From Rhizobium deserti (lineage in GTDB: Bacteria; Pseudomonadota; Alphaproteobacteria; Rhizobiales; Rhizobiaceae), in assembly GCF_004358025.1 (NCBI RefSeq), contig NZ_SMTL01000003.1, positions 558,001 through 622,000 of the forward strand: a stretch of DNA of 64,000 nt, given 5' to 3'. A program made the position numbers and the translations under genes. Positions 35,663 to 43,838 of the stretch are shown piece by piece (the first letter of the stretch is position 1; every line of letters starts with the position of its first letter). The notes beneath the pieces were generated by a model. The model was not told the DNA's origin. It searched no databases and was given only the letters and a program-made list of their open reading frames with translations.

Positions 35663-36667
35663 TCAGTTTCGGCCCGGCAGAACCCGGTTCGGCGGACGAT
35701 GACCGTCGAAGAAGGTGCGGATATTGATGATGACCTTGTCGCCCATGTCGATGCGGCCCTCGATCGTCGCCGAGCCCATATGCGGCAAAAGGACCACCCG
35801 GCCCTGGTTGGCCAGCTTGACCAGCTTCGGATTGATGGCCGGCTCGTTCTGGTAGACGTCGAGGCCAGCACCGGCGATCTTGTTGTCGCGCAGCAGCTGG
35901 ATCATTGCCGCTTCATCAATGATATCGCCGCGCGCCGTGTTGACGATGATCGATGTCGGCTGCATCAGCGCCAGCCGCCTGGCCGACAGGAGGTGAAAGG
36001 TGGCCGGCGTGGAGGGGCAGTTTACCGACACGATATCCACGCGTGCGAGCATCTGGTCGAGACTGTCCCAATAGGTCGCCTCGAGCTCCTCCTCGGTTGC
36101 CGGGTTGACGCGTTTGCGGTTGTGGTAATGGATCGAAAGGCCAAAAGCCTTGGCACGGCGGGCGACGGCGGTGCCGATCCGGCCCATGCCGACAATGCCG
36201 ATCCGCTTGCCCCAGATGCGTCGCCCCAGCATCCAGGTGGGGCTCCAACCACCCCAGTCGCCCGGCTTGTCGGTGAGAATGCGCGCGCCTTCCGCCAGCC
36301 GCCGGTTGACCGCAAGGATCAGGGCCAATGTCATGTCGGCCGTGTCTTCGGTCAGCACATTTGGGGTATTGGTAACGGTGATGCCCTTCTTTGCCGCTGC
36401 ATCCACATCGATGTGATCGGTGCCGTTGGAGAAGCTCGCAATCAGTTTCAGCTGCGGTCCAGCGGCTTCGATCAGCCCAGCGTCTATACGGTCCGTCACG
36501 GCCGGCACCAGCACGTCGACGGTGTTCATTGCTGCGGCAAGCTCATCGCGGGAGCGGGGCCGGTCGTCGATATTCAGTTCGGCATCGAAAAGCTCGCGCA
36601 TCCGCGTTTCAACCGCGTCCGGCAGTTTGCGGGTAATGTAGACGTTCGGTTTCTTCTTGGCTGTCAT
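35663..36667 (-). CDS. D-2-hydroxyacid dehydrogenase (glyoxylate/hydroxypyruvate reductase type)
   Basis: The 334-residue NAD(P)-dependent enzyme has the Rossmann motif VGMGRIGTAVARRAKAFG. Catalytic Arg is in NTARGDIIDE, Glu in DVYQNEPAIN and His in LLPHMGSAT. The sequence is closest to the glyoxylate reductase / GhrB group, reducing glyoxylate or hydroxypyruvate. ATG 36667 (MTAKKKPNVYITRKLPDAV) is where similarity starts; the 34 codons upstream are unlikely to be translated. Confidence 0.9.
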   Translation of the reverse strand: MTAKKKPNVYITRKLPDAVETRMRELFDAELNIDDRPRSRDELAAAMNTVDVLVPAVTDRIDAGLIEAAGPQLKLIASFSNGTDHIDVDAAAKKGITVTNTPNVLTEDTADMTLALILAVNRRLAEGARILTDKPGDWGGWSPTWMLGRRIWGKRIGIVGMGRIGTAVARRAKAFGLSIHYHNRKRVNPATEEELEATYWDSLDQMLARVDIVSVNCPSTPATFHLLSARRLALMQPTSIIVNTARGDIIDEAAMIQLLRDNKIAGAGLDVYQNEPAINPKLVKLANQGRVVLLPHMGSATIEGRIDMGDKVIINIRTFFDGHRPPNRVLPGRN

Positions 36668-36823
36668 GGTTCGCTTCGGATTGCCTTTTTTAGAGGTCCT
36701 TAACCAAGTCGCGCGATATTCGCTGCATCCAGGGCGTTTTCTACCAGACCCACCGGCGAAGACAAACAAAACCTCGCACGGGTCTGGAAGCGCCCCCGCG
36801 GAGTTTCAGCCGGAACCAGATCC

Positions 36824-37369
36824 ATGCGCAGCAGCGTTATTCTTTCCTTCCTCATCGCCGTGAGCTTCGGCCTAGCCGGCAGTCTGCCGCTTGCGTCACC
36901 TGCCATGGCCCAAGGCGCCAGCAAGGGTGCAAGCGGGCTTCCCTTGCCGCGCTTCGTCAGCCTCAAGTCGCGAAAGGTCAACATCCGTATCGGCCCGAGT
37001 AGCGACTATGCCGTATCCTGGATGTATATGAAGGCCGGAACGCCTATGGAGATCATCCAGGAATACGAAAACTGGCGCCGGGTGCGCGATGCCGAAGGCA
37101 CGGAAGGCTGGGTCAACCAAGCCCTGCTGTCGGGCGAACGCACCGCCCTTGCCGCCCCATGGATGCGGGGCAAGGGCAAGGACGTTTACGTCAATCTGCG
37201 CCGCGAACCCCAGACTTCTGCGGGCGTCCTCGCCAAGCTCGAACCCGGCGTTGTTCTCAAGATCAGCGAATGCAATGGCGATTGGTGCCATGCCGAAGCC
37301 GATGGCGCCAAGGGATGGGTTTCTCAAGGCGAGATCTGGGGAGCCTATCCGGGCGAAGCCTTCAAATAA
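36824..37369 (+). CDS. Secreted SH3-domain protein
   Basis: The 181-residue protein has a signal peptide (about 1-29, cleaved after AMA before QGASKG). Two bacterial SH3 repeats follow: SRKVNIRIGPSSDYAVSWMY with WRRVRDAEGTEGWVNQ, and VYVNLRREPQTSAGVLAKLE with WCHAEADGAKGWVSQ. Such proteins bind peptidoglycan or envelope partners. It overlaps the convergent kinase gene by eight bases at the stops. Confidence 0.87.
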   Translation: MRSSVILSFLIAVSFGLAGSLPLASPAMAQGASKGASGLPLPRFVSLKSRKVNIRIGPSSDYAVSWMYMKAGTPMEIIQEYENWRRVRDAEGTEGWVNQALLSGERTALAAPWMRGKGKDVYVNLRREPQTSAGVLAKLEPGVVLKISECNGDWCHAEADGAKGWVSQGEIWGAYPGEAFK

Positions 37370-38354
37370 GCTCTTCGCGCTGGGCGGCTTCCTTCAACGA
37401 AGCCAAGGGACGCGGGCCGATCTGCTGGATAACCAGTGCGGCGGCGAGGCAGCCGAGCTTGCCGCAATCTTCCAGCGGCCGACCCTGGGTATAGCCGAAC
37501 AGGAAGCCCGCGGCAAAAAGGTCACCGGCTCCGGTCGTGTCCACCAATTCGGTGATCGCATAGGCCGGGATCCTGAACCGCTCATCCCCGCGAATGATAA
37601 TGGCCCCTTCCTCGCTCATGGTGACTGCAGCGAGCTTGCAGTCCTGCGACAGCTTGGAGAGCGCCAGGTCGAAATCCTCGGTCTCGTAAAGGGACAGAGC
37701 CTCCTGCCGGTTGGCAAACACGATGTCGACGGTGCCGGAGTGCATCAGTTCCAGGAATTCGCTGCGGTAGCGGCCGACGCAGAAAGGATCCGAAAGGCTC
37801 ATCGAGACTTCGCGGCCATTCGCATGGGCAATGCGGGCGCATTCGAGGATCGCTTCCTTGGCGCGCGGCGGATCCCAGAGATAGCCCTCGAAATAGGTGA
37901 CTTTCGCTTCCGCGACCACAGCCTCTTCGACATGCTCCGGACCGAGCTCGACGCAGGCCCCGAGATAGGTATTCATCGACCGCTCGCCATCCGGCGTCAC
38001 GAAGATCATCGAGCGTGCGGTCGGCGGATGATTGCCTTCCGGCTTGGTCTGGTAGTGGACGCCCTGGGCGCGGATATCGTGCTGGAAGATATTGCCGAGC
38101 TGATCCTCTGCCACCTTGCCGAAATAGGCCGCCCTGCCGCCGAAGCTGGCTATGCCTGCCGCCGTATTGCCCGCCGATCCGCCCGAAGCTTCCACCGCGG
38201 GGCCCATCTTGGAATAAAGAAGTTCGGCGCGCTCCGCATCGATAAGGTTCATGGCCCCCTTGATGATGGCGTTTTCGCTGAGAAAACCGTCTTCGCAGCG
38301 AGCCAAGATATCGACAATGGCATTGCCGATGGTGAGCACGTCAAACTGAGGCAT
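37362..38354 (-). CDS. PfkB-family carbohydrate/nucleoside kinase (adenosine kinase-like)
   Basis: The 330-residue ribokinase-fold enzyme has substrate-side GGSAGNTAAGIASFGG and the ATP/catalytic block DTTGAGDLFAAGFLFG, whose Asp is the base. Rhizobial relatives are usually annotated adenosine kinase; that specificity is not visible in the sequence. I start at ATG 38354 (MPQFDVLTIGNAIVD); ATG 38390 is an alternative, and neither has a strong ribosome site. Confidence 0.86.
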   Translation of the reverse strand: MPQFDVLTIGNAIVDILARCEDGFLSENAIIKGAMNLIDAERAELLYSKMGPAVEASGGSAGNTAAGIASFGGRAAYFGKVAEDQLGNIFQHDIRAQGVHYQTKPEGNHPPTARSMIFVTPDGERSMNTYLGACVELGPEHVEEAVVAEAKVTYFEGYLWDPPRAKEAILECARIAHANGREVSMSLSDPFCVGRYRSEFLELMHSGTVDIVFANRQEALSLYETEDFDLALSKLSQDCKLAAVTMSEEGAIIIRGDERFRIPAYAITELVDTTGAGDLFAAGFLFGYTQGRPLEDCGKLGCLAAALVIQQIGPRPLASLKEAAQREELI

Positions 38355-38695
38355 ATGGTCTTGATCCGTGTGGAGAAGCGTTGGGGACATCGGTAGCCAG
38401 CTTTGGCCTGGATGGGAAGAGAAAATGCCGGACCCAGCCGGCAAGCGGGCAACACGCCCGACGTCATGCCACTGTTACTTTTCACGACTAGAAGATAACC
38501 AGCTGCTGCAGCGCCGACCACGGATGAACTGGCGGCCAAGCGGCAGGCGACCTGGCAGGACCAGGAGGGAAAGCGGGGGATTTGCCCCGCTTTTTTCGTG
38601 GGCATGGCTGCCCGTCCTTCAGGCCTCGTCTGCATCATAAGCATTTGTTGCGGCGGCCGACATGCGTTAGACGCATATGATCCCTCCGCGAAAGT
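38355..38695. other. Intergenic region with an orphan plus-strand terminator
   Basis: This 341-base gap lies between divergent genes, so no plus-strand gene ends here. Even so, a strong terminator stands at 38571-38596. Upstream there are several short inverted repeats (GCGGGC...GCCCGA about 38444-38461; CCTGG...CCAGG about 38551-38565). The stretch from about 38470 to 38597 could be an sRNA or a terminated leader of the AEC transporter gene. Confidence 0.45.
38571..38596 (+). terminator. Orphan intrinsic terminator upstream of the AEC transporter
   Basis: AAGCGGGG (38571-38578) pairs with CCCCGCTT (38585-38592), inside a run of six T residues. It lies 100 bases before the transporter start. 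Confidence 0.85.
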
Positions 38696-39649
38696 ATGCT
38701 TCCCGTGTCCGTAGTCCTTGCCAATGTCGTTCCGGTCTTCGTTCTCATCCTGATTGGCTGGATTGCGGCACGGACGGGGCTCTTGAAGCAAGAAACCGGC
38801 GATGCGCTGGGCGAGTTCGTTTTCAAGATCGCCGTTCCGACGCTGATCTTCCGGACGCTGGCGAACGCCAACTTCGAAGGCGCATCGCCCTTCCGTCTCT
38901 GGATCGCCTACTTCCTGGGTGTCGGGGTCACCTGGACGATCGCGCATCTGTTGGCGAGATATGCATTCCGCAGGGATGCCAAGGTGGGCGTCATCGCCGG
39001 CATGTCGAGCTCGTTTGCCAACAATATCTTCATCGGCCTGCCCCTGGTGGCGCATATGGTCGGCACGGAGGGACTGGTGGCACTCTCCATCCTGCTCGCC
39101 ATCCACCTTCCGATCATGATGATCGTCGGCACTATCCTGATGGAAGGAGCCTCGGCCCGTGTCGACGGTGGCAAACCACGCAACATACCTGCGGTGCTGC
39201 GCCAGGTGGGCGGCAATCTCACCCGCAATCCGCTGGTTGTCGCACTGGTGGTGGGTATTCTCTTCAACTTCCTCGGCTTGTCACTAACACCGGCAGTCGC
39301 AACCGTGATCGATCAGCTAGCCGCGTCGGCTGGACCGGCGGCACTCGTGTCGATCGGCATGGCCCTGACCCGATATCCCATCCGAGGCGATATCGGCCTT
39401 TCCACCAGCGCCGGCGTCCTGAAGCTCGTCCTGATGCCGAGCGTCGTCTACCTGACCAGCCACCTTCTGGAATTGCCGGCCGATTGGACTGCGGCCCTGG
39501 TGCTGACGTCTTCTGTGCCGACCGGGATCAATGCATGGCTCATTGCTCAGCGCTTCCGCTCCGGCCAGAGCCTCGCCGCTTCGGTTATCAGCATCACCAC
39601 AGCCTTCGGCGTCCTCACCGTCAGTTTCTGGGGCTGGGTGCTGTCATAG
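38696..39649 (+). CDS. AEC-family (auxin efflux carrier-like) transporter
   Basis: The 317-residue membrane protein has about ten hydrophobic helices. The N-terminus (ANVVPVFVLILIGWIAARTG), NNIFIGLPLVAHMVG and TSSVPTGINAWLIAQRF are typical of the family, which moves organic acids such as malate or malonate. The substrate here is unknown. It starts at ATG 38696. A possible regulatory leader with an intrinsic terminator precedes it. Confidence 0.87.
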   Translation: MLPVSVVLANVVPVFVLILIGWIAARTGLLKQETGDALGEFVFKIAVPTLIFRTLANANFEGASPFRLWIAYFLGVGVTWTIAHLLARYAFRRDAKVGVIAGMSSSFANNIFIGLPLVAHMVGTEGLVALSILLAIHLPIMMIVGTILMEGASARVDGGKPRNIPAVLRQVGGNLTRNPLVVALVVGILFNFLGLSLTPAVATVIDQLAASAGPAALVSIGMALTRYPIRGDIGLSTSAGVLKLVLMPSVVYLTSHLLELPADWTAALVLTSSVPTGINAWLIAQRFRSGQSLAASVISITTAFGVLTVSFWGWVLS

Positions 39650-39680
39650 CCGCCTCTGCAGCCAGACACTGAAAACAGAA

Positions 39681-39704
39681 ACGCCCGGCGATCAAGCCGG
39701 GCGT
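39681..39704. terminator. Bidirectional terminator, AEC transporter / cycM
   Basis: ACGCCCGGC (39681-39689) pairs with GCCGGGCGT (39696-39704), between convergent genes. The minus-strand side carries the better T run (TTTCTGTTTTC), so it mainly serves cycM. Confidence 0.85.
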
Positions 39705-39728
39705 TCAGCAGTCAGATCATCAATCCAA

Positions 39729-40304
39729 TCAATTGGTGGCCGGAGCCGGAGCATTCGGATCAGGAAGCGGCGCGGGCGTGTCGGCCAGCGAGCGCAGATA
39801 AGCGATCAGATTGGCGCGCTCTTCGTCCTTCTTCAAGCCGGCAAAGCCCATAGCCGTACCCTTGATGTAGGCTTTCGGTGCCGTGAGGAAGTGGTTCAGG
39901 TGATCAAAGGTCCAGTGCTCCGATCCGCCCTTGGAAAAATCCTTCATCGCCGCAGAATAAGCAAATCCTTCATGCGAAGCGATCGGCCGATCGACGATAC
40001 CCCAGAGATCGGGGCCGACCTTGTTCGGTCCGCCCTTCTCCCCGGAGTGACAGGCCTGACACTTCTTGAAGACCGTTTCGCCGGCCTTGGCATCGGCTTT
40101 TGCCAGAAGCTGACCGATCGGCACGGCCGCAGGAGCCGCCTCGCCACCGGCTTCGGCTTCCGTCGGCTCGGCCGCGACAATGGCGAATCCTTCTTTTTCA
40201 GGAGCGGCCGAATGGAAGATCCCTTCCGACGCGATCGACACGGACATCAATACAAAAACAGTGGCAAGCAGGGCGCCCACCGCCATGTTCACGTAAGGGT
40301 TCAT
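39729..40304 (-). CDS. cycM: Membrane-anchored cytochrome c (CycM type)
   Basis: The 191-residue protein has an uncleaved N-terminal membrane anchor (about residues 5-25), an Ala/Glu/Pro linker, and a class I cytochrome c domain. The haem-binding site is CQACH and the likely Met ligand is in [10 protein letters not shown]. It carries electrons from the bc1 complex to the aa3 oxidase in rhizobia. ATG 40304 follows AAGGAG by ten bases; the frame upstream to 40514 overlaps the divergent kdsB leader. Confidence 0.92.
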   Translation of the reverse strand: MNPYVNMAVGALLATVFVLMSVSIASEGIFHSAAPEKEGFAIVAAEPTEAEAGGEAAPAAVPIGQLLAKADAKAGETVFKKCQACHSGEKGGPNKVGPDLWGIVDRPIASHEGFAYSAAMKDFSKGGSEHWTFDHLNHFLTAPKAYIKGTAMGFAGLKKDEERANLIAYLRSLADTPAPLPDPNAPAPATN

Positions 40305-40453
40305 CAGCAAAGGCTCCTTCCCACCCGCTCCGTCCAAGCGGACATCTTGAAATTGCGCGAAACCTATGTCTTTTGCATTGGTGTTGCAATACGATTGTCG
40401 GCCCGCGATTGAGACGTTTTGCCACTGTTTGTGCGGGATTAGAAGGGTCTTCG

Positions 40454-41215
40454 ATGAAGAATTCGGCTTTCGACCGAACGCTGGTGCTGATACCGGCGCG
40501 CATGGCATCCACACGCCTGCCGGGAAAGCCCCTGGCGGATATTGCAGGCCTGCCGATGATCGTCCAGGTGGCCGAGCGCGCCCGCGAAGCGGCTGTCGGA
40601 CGAATCATCGTCGCGGTCGATCATCAGGACGTCTTCAATGTGGTCGAAGCTGCCGGCTTCGACGTCGTCATGACCCGTGCGGACCATCAATCCGGCTCCG
40701 ACCGCATCTTCGAAGCCGTTCAGAAAGCGGATCCGGACGCGCGGGCGGAATTCATTATCAACGTTCAGGGTGACCTGCCAACCATCGAACCGGAGGCGGT
40801 GCAGGCCTCGCTGCGTCCGCTCCTGGAAAGCCCGGCGACCGATATCGCAACGCTGACTGTCGAGATTGAAGACGAGCTTGAGAAGACCAATCCGAACATC
40901 GTCAAGGTCGTCGGGGCGCCGCTTTCGCCGAGCCGGCTGAAGGCGCTTTATTTCACCCGTGCGACCGCTCCCTACGGCAACGGCCCGCTTTACCACCATA
41001 TCGGGCTTTACGCTTATCGCCGCGCGGCATTGGAAAAATTCGTTTCGCTCGGACCGTCCACGCTTGAAAAACGCGAATCGCTCGAACAGCTCCGGGCGCT
41101 CGAAGCTGGCATGCGGATCGATGTGGAAATCGTCGATTCCGTTCCGCTTGGGGTCGATACGCCGGGCGATCTCGACAAAGCCCGCGAAATTCTCTTACGG
41201 AGCTTAGCATCATAA
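40454..41215 (+). CDS. kdsB: KdsB, CMP-KDO synthetase
   Basis: The 253-residue enzyme activates KDO for lipopolysaccharide inner core synthesis. It has the nucleotide-binding [20 protein letters not shown], metal-site [24 protein letters not shown] and the C-terminal [10 protein letters not shown]. Start ATG 40454 follows GAAGGG; the frame upstream to 40100 overlaps cycM and is not coding. pheA follows after ten bases. Confidence 0.95.
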   Translation: MKNSAFDRTLVLIPARMASTRLPGKPLADIAGLPMIVQVAERAREAAVGRIIVAVDHQDVFNVVEAAGFDVVMTRADHQSGSDRIFEAVQKADPDARAEFIINVQGDLPTIEPEAVQASLRPLLESPATDIATLTVEIEDELEKTNPNIVKVVGAPLSPSRLKALYFTRATAPYGNGPLYHHIGLYAYRRAALEKFVSLGPSTLEKRESLEQLRALEAGMRIDVEIVDSVPLGVDTPGDLDKAREILLRSLAS

Positions 41216-41225
41216 CGGATATCTT

Positions 41226-42089
41226 ATGAACCAAATCACCAATCGCATCGCCTTCCAGGGCGAATTCGGTGCTAATTCCGACATGGCGAGCCGCGACATG
41301 TTTCCGGCGCTTCAACCCTTGCCCTGCCCGACATTCGAGGACGCCTTCCAGGCACTGGAGAACGGCGAGGCGGATCTCGCCATGATCCCGATCGAAAACA
41401 CCATTGCCGGCCGCGTCGCCGATATCCACACCCTTCTGCCCGAATCGCGGCTGCATATCATCGGCGAATATTTCATGCCGATCCGTTTCCAGCTCATGGT
41501 CCTGCCGGGCGTGAGGCGGGAAGAGATCCGCACCGTCCACAGCCATATCCATGCGCTTGGCCAGTGCCGCAAGATCATCCGCTCGAACGGCTGGAAGGCC
41601 GTCGTCGCCGGCGATACGGCCGGCGCAGCCAAGCTGGTTTCCGAGGTCGGCGACCGGAGCATGGCAGCGCTTGCGCCGCGTCTGGCCGCGGAACTCTACG
41701 GTCTTGAGATCATCGCGGAGAATGTCGAGGACACGGAAAACAACGTCACGCGCTTCGTGGTTCTTTCGCGCGACGAGAAATGGGTGCATCGCCAGGACCC
41801 GGACGAACTGCTTGTCACGACCTTCGTGTTCAACGTCCGCAACATCCCGGCCGCGCTCTACAAGGCCATGGGCGGCTTTGCCACCAATGGCATCAACATG
41901 ACCAAGCTCGAAAGCTATCAGCTCGGGGGCAAGTTCGTGGCGACCCAGTTCTATGCGGATATCGAGGGCCATCCGGACGACCTGCCGGTGCGCCGTGCGC
42001 TGGAGGAACTGCGCTTCTTCTCCGAAAAGGTACGCATTCTCGGCACTTATCAGGGGCATCCCATGCGCGGTACGCTGCAAAAAGGCTAA
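41226..42089 (+). CDS. pheA: PheA, prephenate dehydratase
   Basis: The 287-residue monofunctional prephenate dehydratase makes phenylpyruvate for phenylalanine synthesis. The catalytic domain (about 1-185) includes IPIENTIAGRVADIHTLL and the Thr-bearing NNVTRFVVLS. A C-terminal ACT domain (about 195-280) has the effector-binding ESYQLGGKFVATQFYADIEG and would confer feedback inhibition by phenylalanine. There is no chorismate mutase domain. It is co-oriented with kdsB, ten bases downstream. Confidence 0.95.
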   Translation: MNQITNRIAFQGEFGANSDMASRDMFPALQPLPCPTFEDAFQALENGEADLAMIPIENTIAGRVADIHTLLPESRLHIIGEYFMPIRFQLMVLPGVRREEIRTVHSHIHALGQCRKIIRSNGWKAVVAGDTAGAAKLVSEVGDRSMAALAPRLAAELYGLEIIAENVEDTENNVTRFVVLSRDEKWVHRQDPDELLVTTFVFNVRNIPAALYKAMGGFATNGINMTKLESYQLGGKFVATQFYADIEGHPDDLPVRRALEELRFFSEKVRILGTYQGHPMRGTLQKG

Positions 42090-42179
42090 CGCGCCGCGGT
42101 CGGGGTGTCAGGCGAGCAGCAGTCTATGGACACTGACCGCAGCCCCCACCGCAGCTAGCCATTGGCTTGGGTTCCGCAG

Positions 42180-43151
42180 CTAGCCTTGGTCACCCGTCCC
42201 CCATTCGATCCAGTCGCGCAGCAGCCGATGGGCAATCGCGCCCTTAACCGGTGCAAAAAAGGGGCTGTCCGGCCCGGCATCCAGCATGGCAGCGGCGTCC
42301 GCCCGGGAAAACCAGCGCACGTCCTGCATTTCCTGCGGATCGATCTTGATCTCGCTGGATCTGGCCTCGCCGTAACAGCCGATCATCAGCGAATGCGGCA
42401 TCGGCCAGGGCTGTGATGCGTGATAGCGCACGCGGCCAACCTCTATGCCGGCCTCCTCGGAGGTTTCCCGGCGCACGGCATCCTCGATGGTTTCGCCGGG
42501 CTCCAGGAAGCCTGCCAGACAGGAATACATGCCTTCCTGGAAGTGGTGACTGCGGCCGAGCAGGCAGCGGTCGGTTTCCAGATCGATGGTCAGCATGATC
42601 ACCACCGGATCGGTCCGCGGAAACAGCATGTGTTCGCACTGGGTGCAGACCCGCTTATAGCCGCCGATCTTCATTTCGGTCGGCGAGCCGCATTTGCCGC
42701 AGAAACGATTGGCCGCGTTCCAGTTGAGAAGCGCGATCGCCTGCGCCGCCTCGCCCTGCAGCTCGTTGTCCAGGAGTTCGTCGCGAAACAGGGCTCGGGC
42801 TTCAGCAGGCTTATAGTGGGATGCGAGCTCTTCCGGCTGGATGAGGACCGGCACGGCGACCCGCGGCTCGCCACTGTCCTTGAACCCCAGCAGAACGGCA
42901 TTGTCGAAATCCGGCTCCAGCTCTGCCAACTCATAGGGCGCAAACAGCGGATCGAGAATCTGGCCGTCGTGCTTGAGGATCAGCCGGCTGCCGGTAAAGG
43001 CCAGCACGTGGGCGTTCTCTCCGGCCAGCGCCTTCTCGACGCAGTCGTCCGCGCGATATTCGGCCTGCCGGTCCAGCTTGTTGCCTGAAAAGGCAGTCAG
43101 CAGACTGGGTTCGGGATGGGGTGCATCGCTGTCGAAAATGTTTGCTGTCAT
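42180..43151 (-). CDS. nudC: NudC, NADH pyrophosphatase / RNA deNADding Nudix hydrolase
   Basis: The 323-residue protein has an N-terminal domain and a zinc ribbon with two CxxC pairs (FCGKCGS, VCTQCE). The Nudix box GFLEPGETIEDAVRRETSEEAG and the NudC-specific SQPWPMPHSLM follow. It cleaves NAD(H) to NMN and AMP and removes NAD caps from RNA. It overlaps the upstream HIT gene by four bases (ATGA), so the two are coupled. Confidence 0.94.
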   Translation of the reverse strand: MTANIFDSDAPHPEPSLLTAFSGNKLDRQAEYRADDCVEKALAGENAHVLAFTGSRLILKHDGQILDPLFAPYELAELEPDFDNAVLLGFKDSGEPRVAVPVLIQPEELASHYKPAEARALFRDELLDNELQGEAAQAIALLNWNAANRFCGKCGSPTEMKIGGYKRVCTQCEHMLFPRTDPVVIMLTIDLETDRCLLGRSHHFQEGMYSCLAGFLEPGETIEDAVRRETSEEAGIEVGRVRYHASQPWPMPHSLMIGCYGEARSSEIKIDPQEMQDVRWFSRADAAAMLDAGPDSPFFAPVKGAIAHRLLRDWIEWGTGDQG

Positions 43152-43558
43152 GAGGAAAGCGCTTCAGCCAGTTTGTTGATGAAAATTTGTCGCGAGCCGT
43201 CGTCGTAAGGTTCGGGTTTGCCGAAGCCCCAGATCGGGCCGGGCCAGTTCGGATCGCCTTCGAAACGTGCCACCACATGGACATGCAGCTGCCGGACGAT
43301 ATTGCCAAGCGCTCCGACATTGATCTTCGTGGCGCCGGTCACGGTCTTTAAGGCGGCGGCGACACTATTGGTTTCGAAGGTAAGGAGCGCCTGGTCGAGC
43401 GGTGTAAGTTCAAAGACTTCGCTCATGCCGGCGCGCTGCGGCACCAGCATCAGCCAGGGCCAGCGGCTGTCCTTCAGCAGGCGGAGCTGGCATAGACCGA
43501 GCACGGTGATCAGGTCAGAATCCCGAGCGAGCCTCTCGTCCAGTTCGAAAACACTCAA
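43148..43558 (-). CDS. HIT-family nucleotide hydrolase
   Basis: The 136-residue protein has the histidine triad as LHVHVVARFE near the C-terminus and RWPWLMLVPQRAG in the middle. HIT enzymes hydrolyse dinucleoside polyphosphates or nucleoside phosphoramidates. I start at TTG 43558, four bases after GGGGAGGG, which gives LSVFELDERL and a normal length. The frame continues to 43675 but that part covers the 4.5S RNA gene on the other strand. Confidence 0.85.
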   Translation of the reverse strand: MSVFELDERLARDSDLITVLGLCQLRLLKDSRWPWLMLVPQRAGMSEVFELTPLDQALLTFETNSVAAALKTVTGATKINVGALGNIVRQLHVHVVARFEGDPNWPGPIWGFGKPEPYDDGSRQIFINKLAEALSS

Positions 43559-43640
43559 GCTGCCCTCCCCTGTCTGAAAATTTGATAGCAGTTTTTTACA
43601 GGCTTGGCTTGCATTTGGAAGCGTTATTGCCGATATGTGC

Positions 43641-43743
43641 GGCGGGAGGTTGGTGGTGGACGAGCCACTCGCCAACCGGGTCAGGTCCGGAAGGAAGCAG
43701 CCCTAACGAGCCAGGCACGGGTCGCCGTGCCAGCCTCCCACCC
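43641..43743 (+). ncRNA. ffs: 4.5S (signal recognition particle) RNA
   Basis: The conserved Ffh-binding apical region GGTCAGGTCCGGAAGGAAGC (about 43679-43698) followed by AGCCCTAACGAG is diagnostic. The ends pair: GGGAGGTTGG near 43644-43653 with CCAGCCTCCC near 43730-43739, with one G-U wobble. A T-rich stretch follows at 43744. With Ffh it targets membrane proteins to the translocon. Its place just upstream of dnaX is usual in alphaproteobacteria. The ends are set from pairing and are good to a few bases. Confidence 0.95.
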
Positions 43744-43838
43744 TTTTACTTGTACTACCATCTTGGTCAGCTTCCGGCACGGTCAAGACCGCGCTCAGGA
43801 ATGGCCCGTTCAGGCCGGCAGGCCAGAGTCAGGACCAT

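Noticed and set aside
35699..36703. A 334-codon open frame on the plus strand
   Set aside because: Fully antisense to the hydroxyacid dehydrogenase, which has all its catalytic residues.
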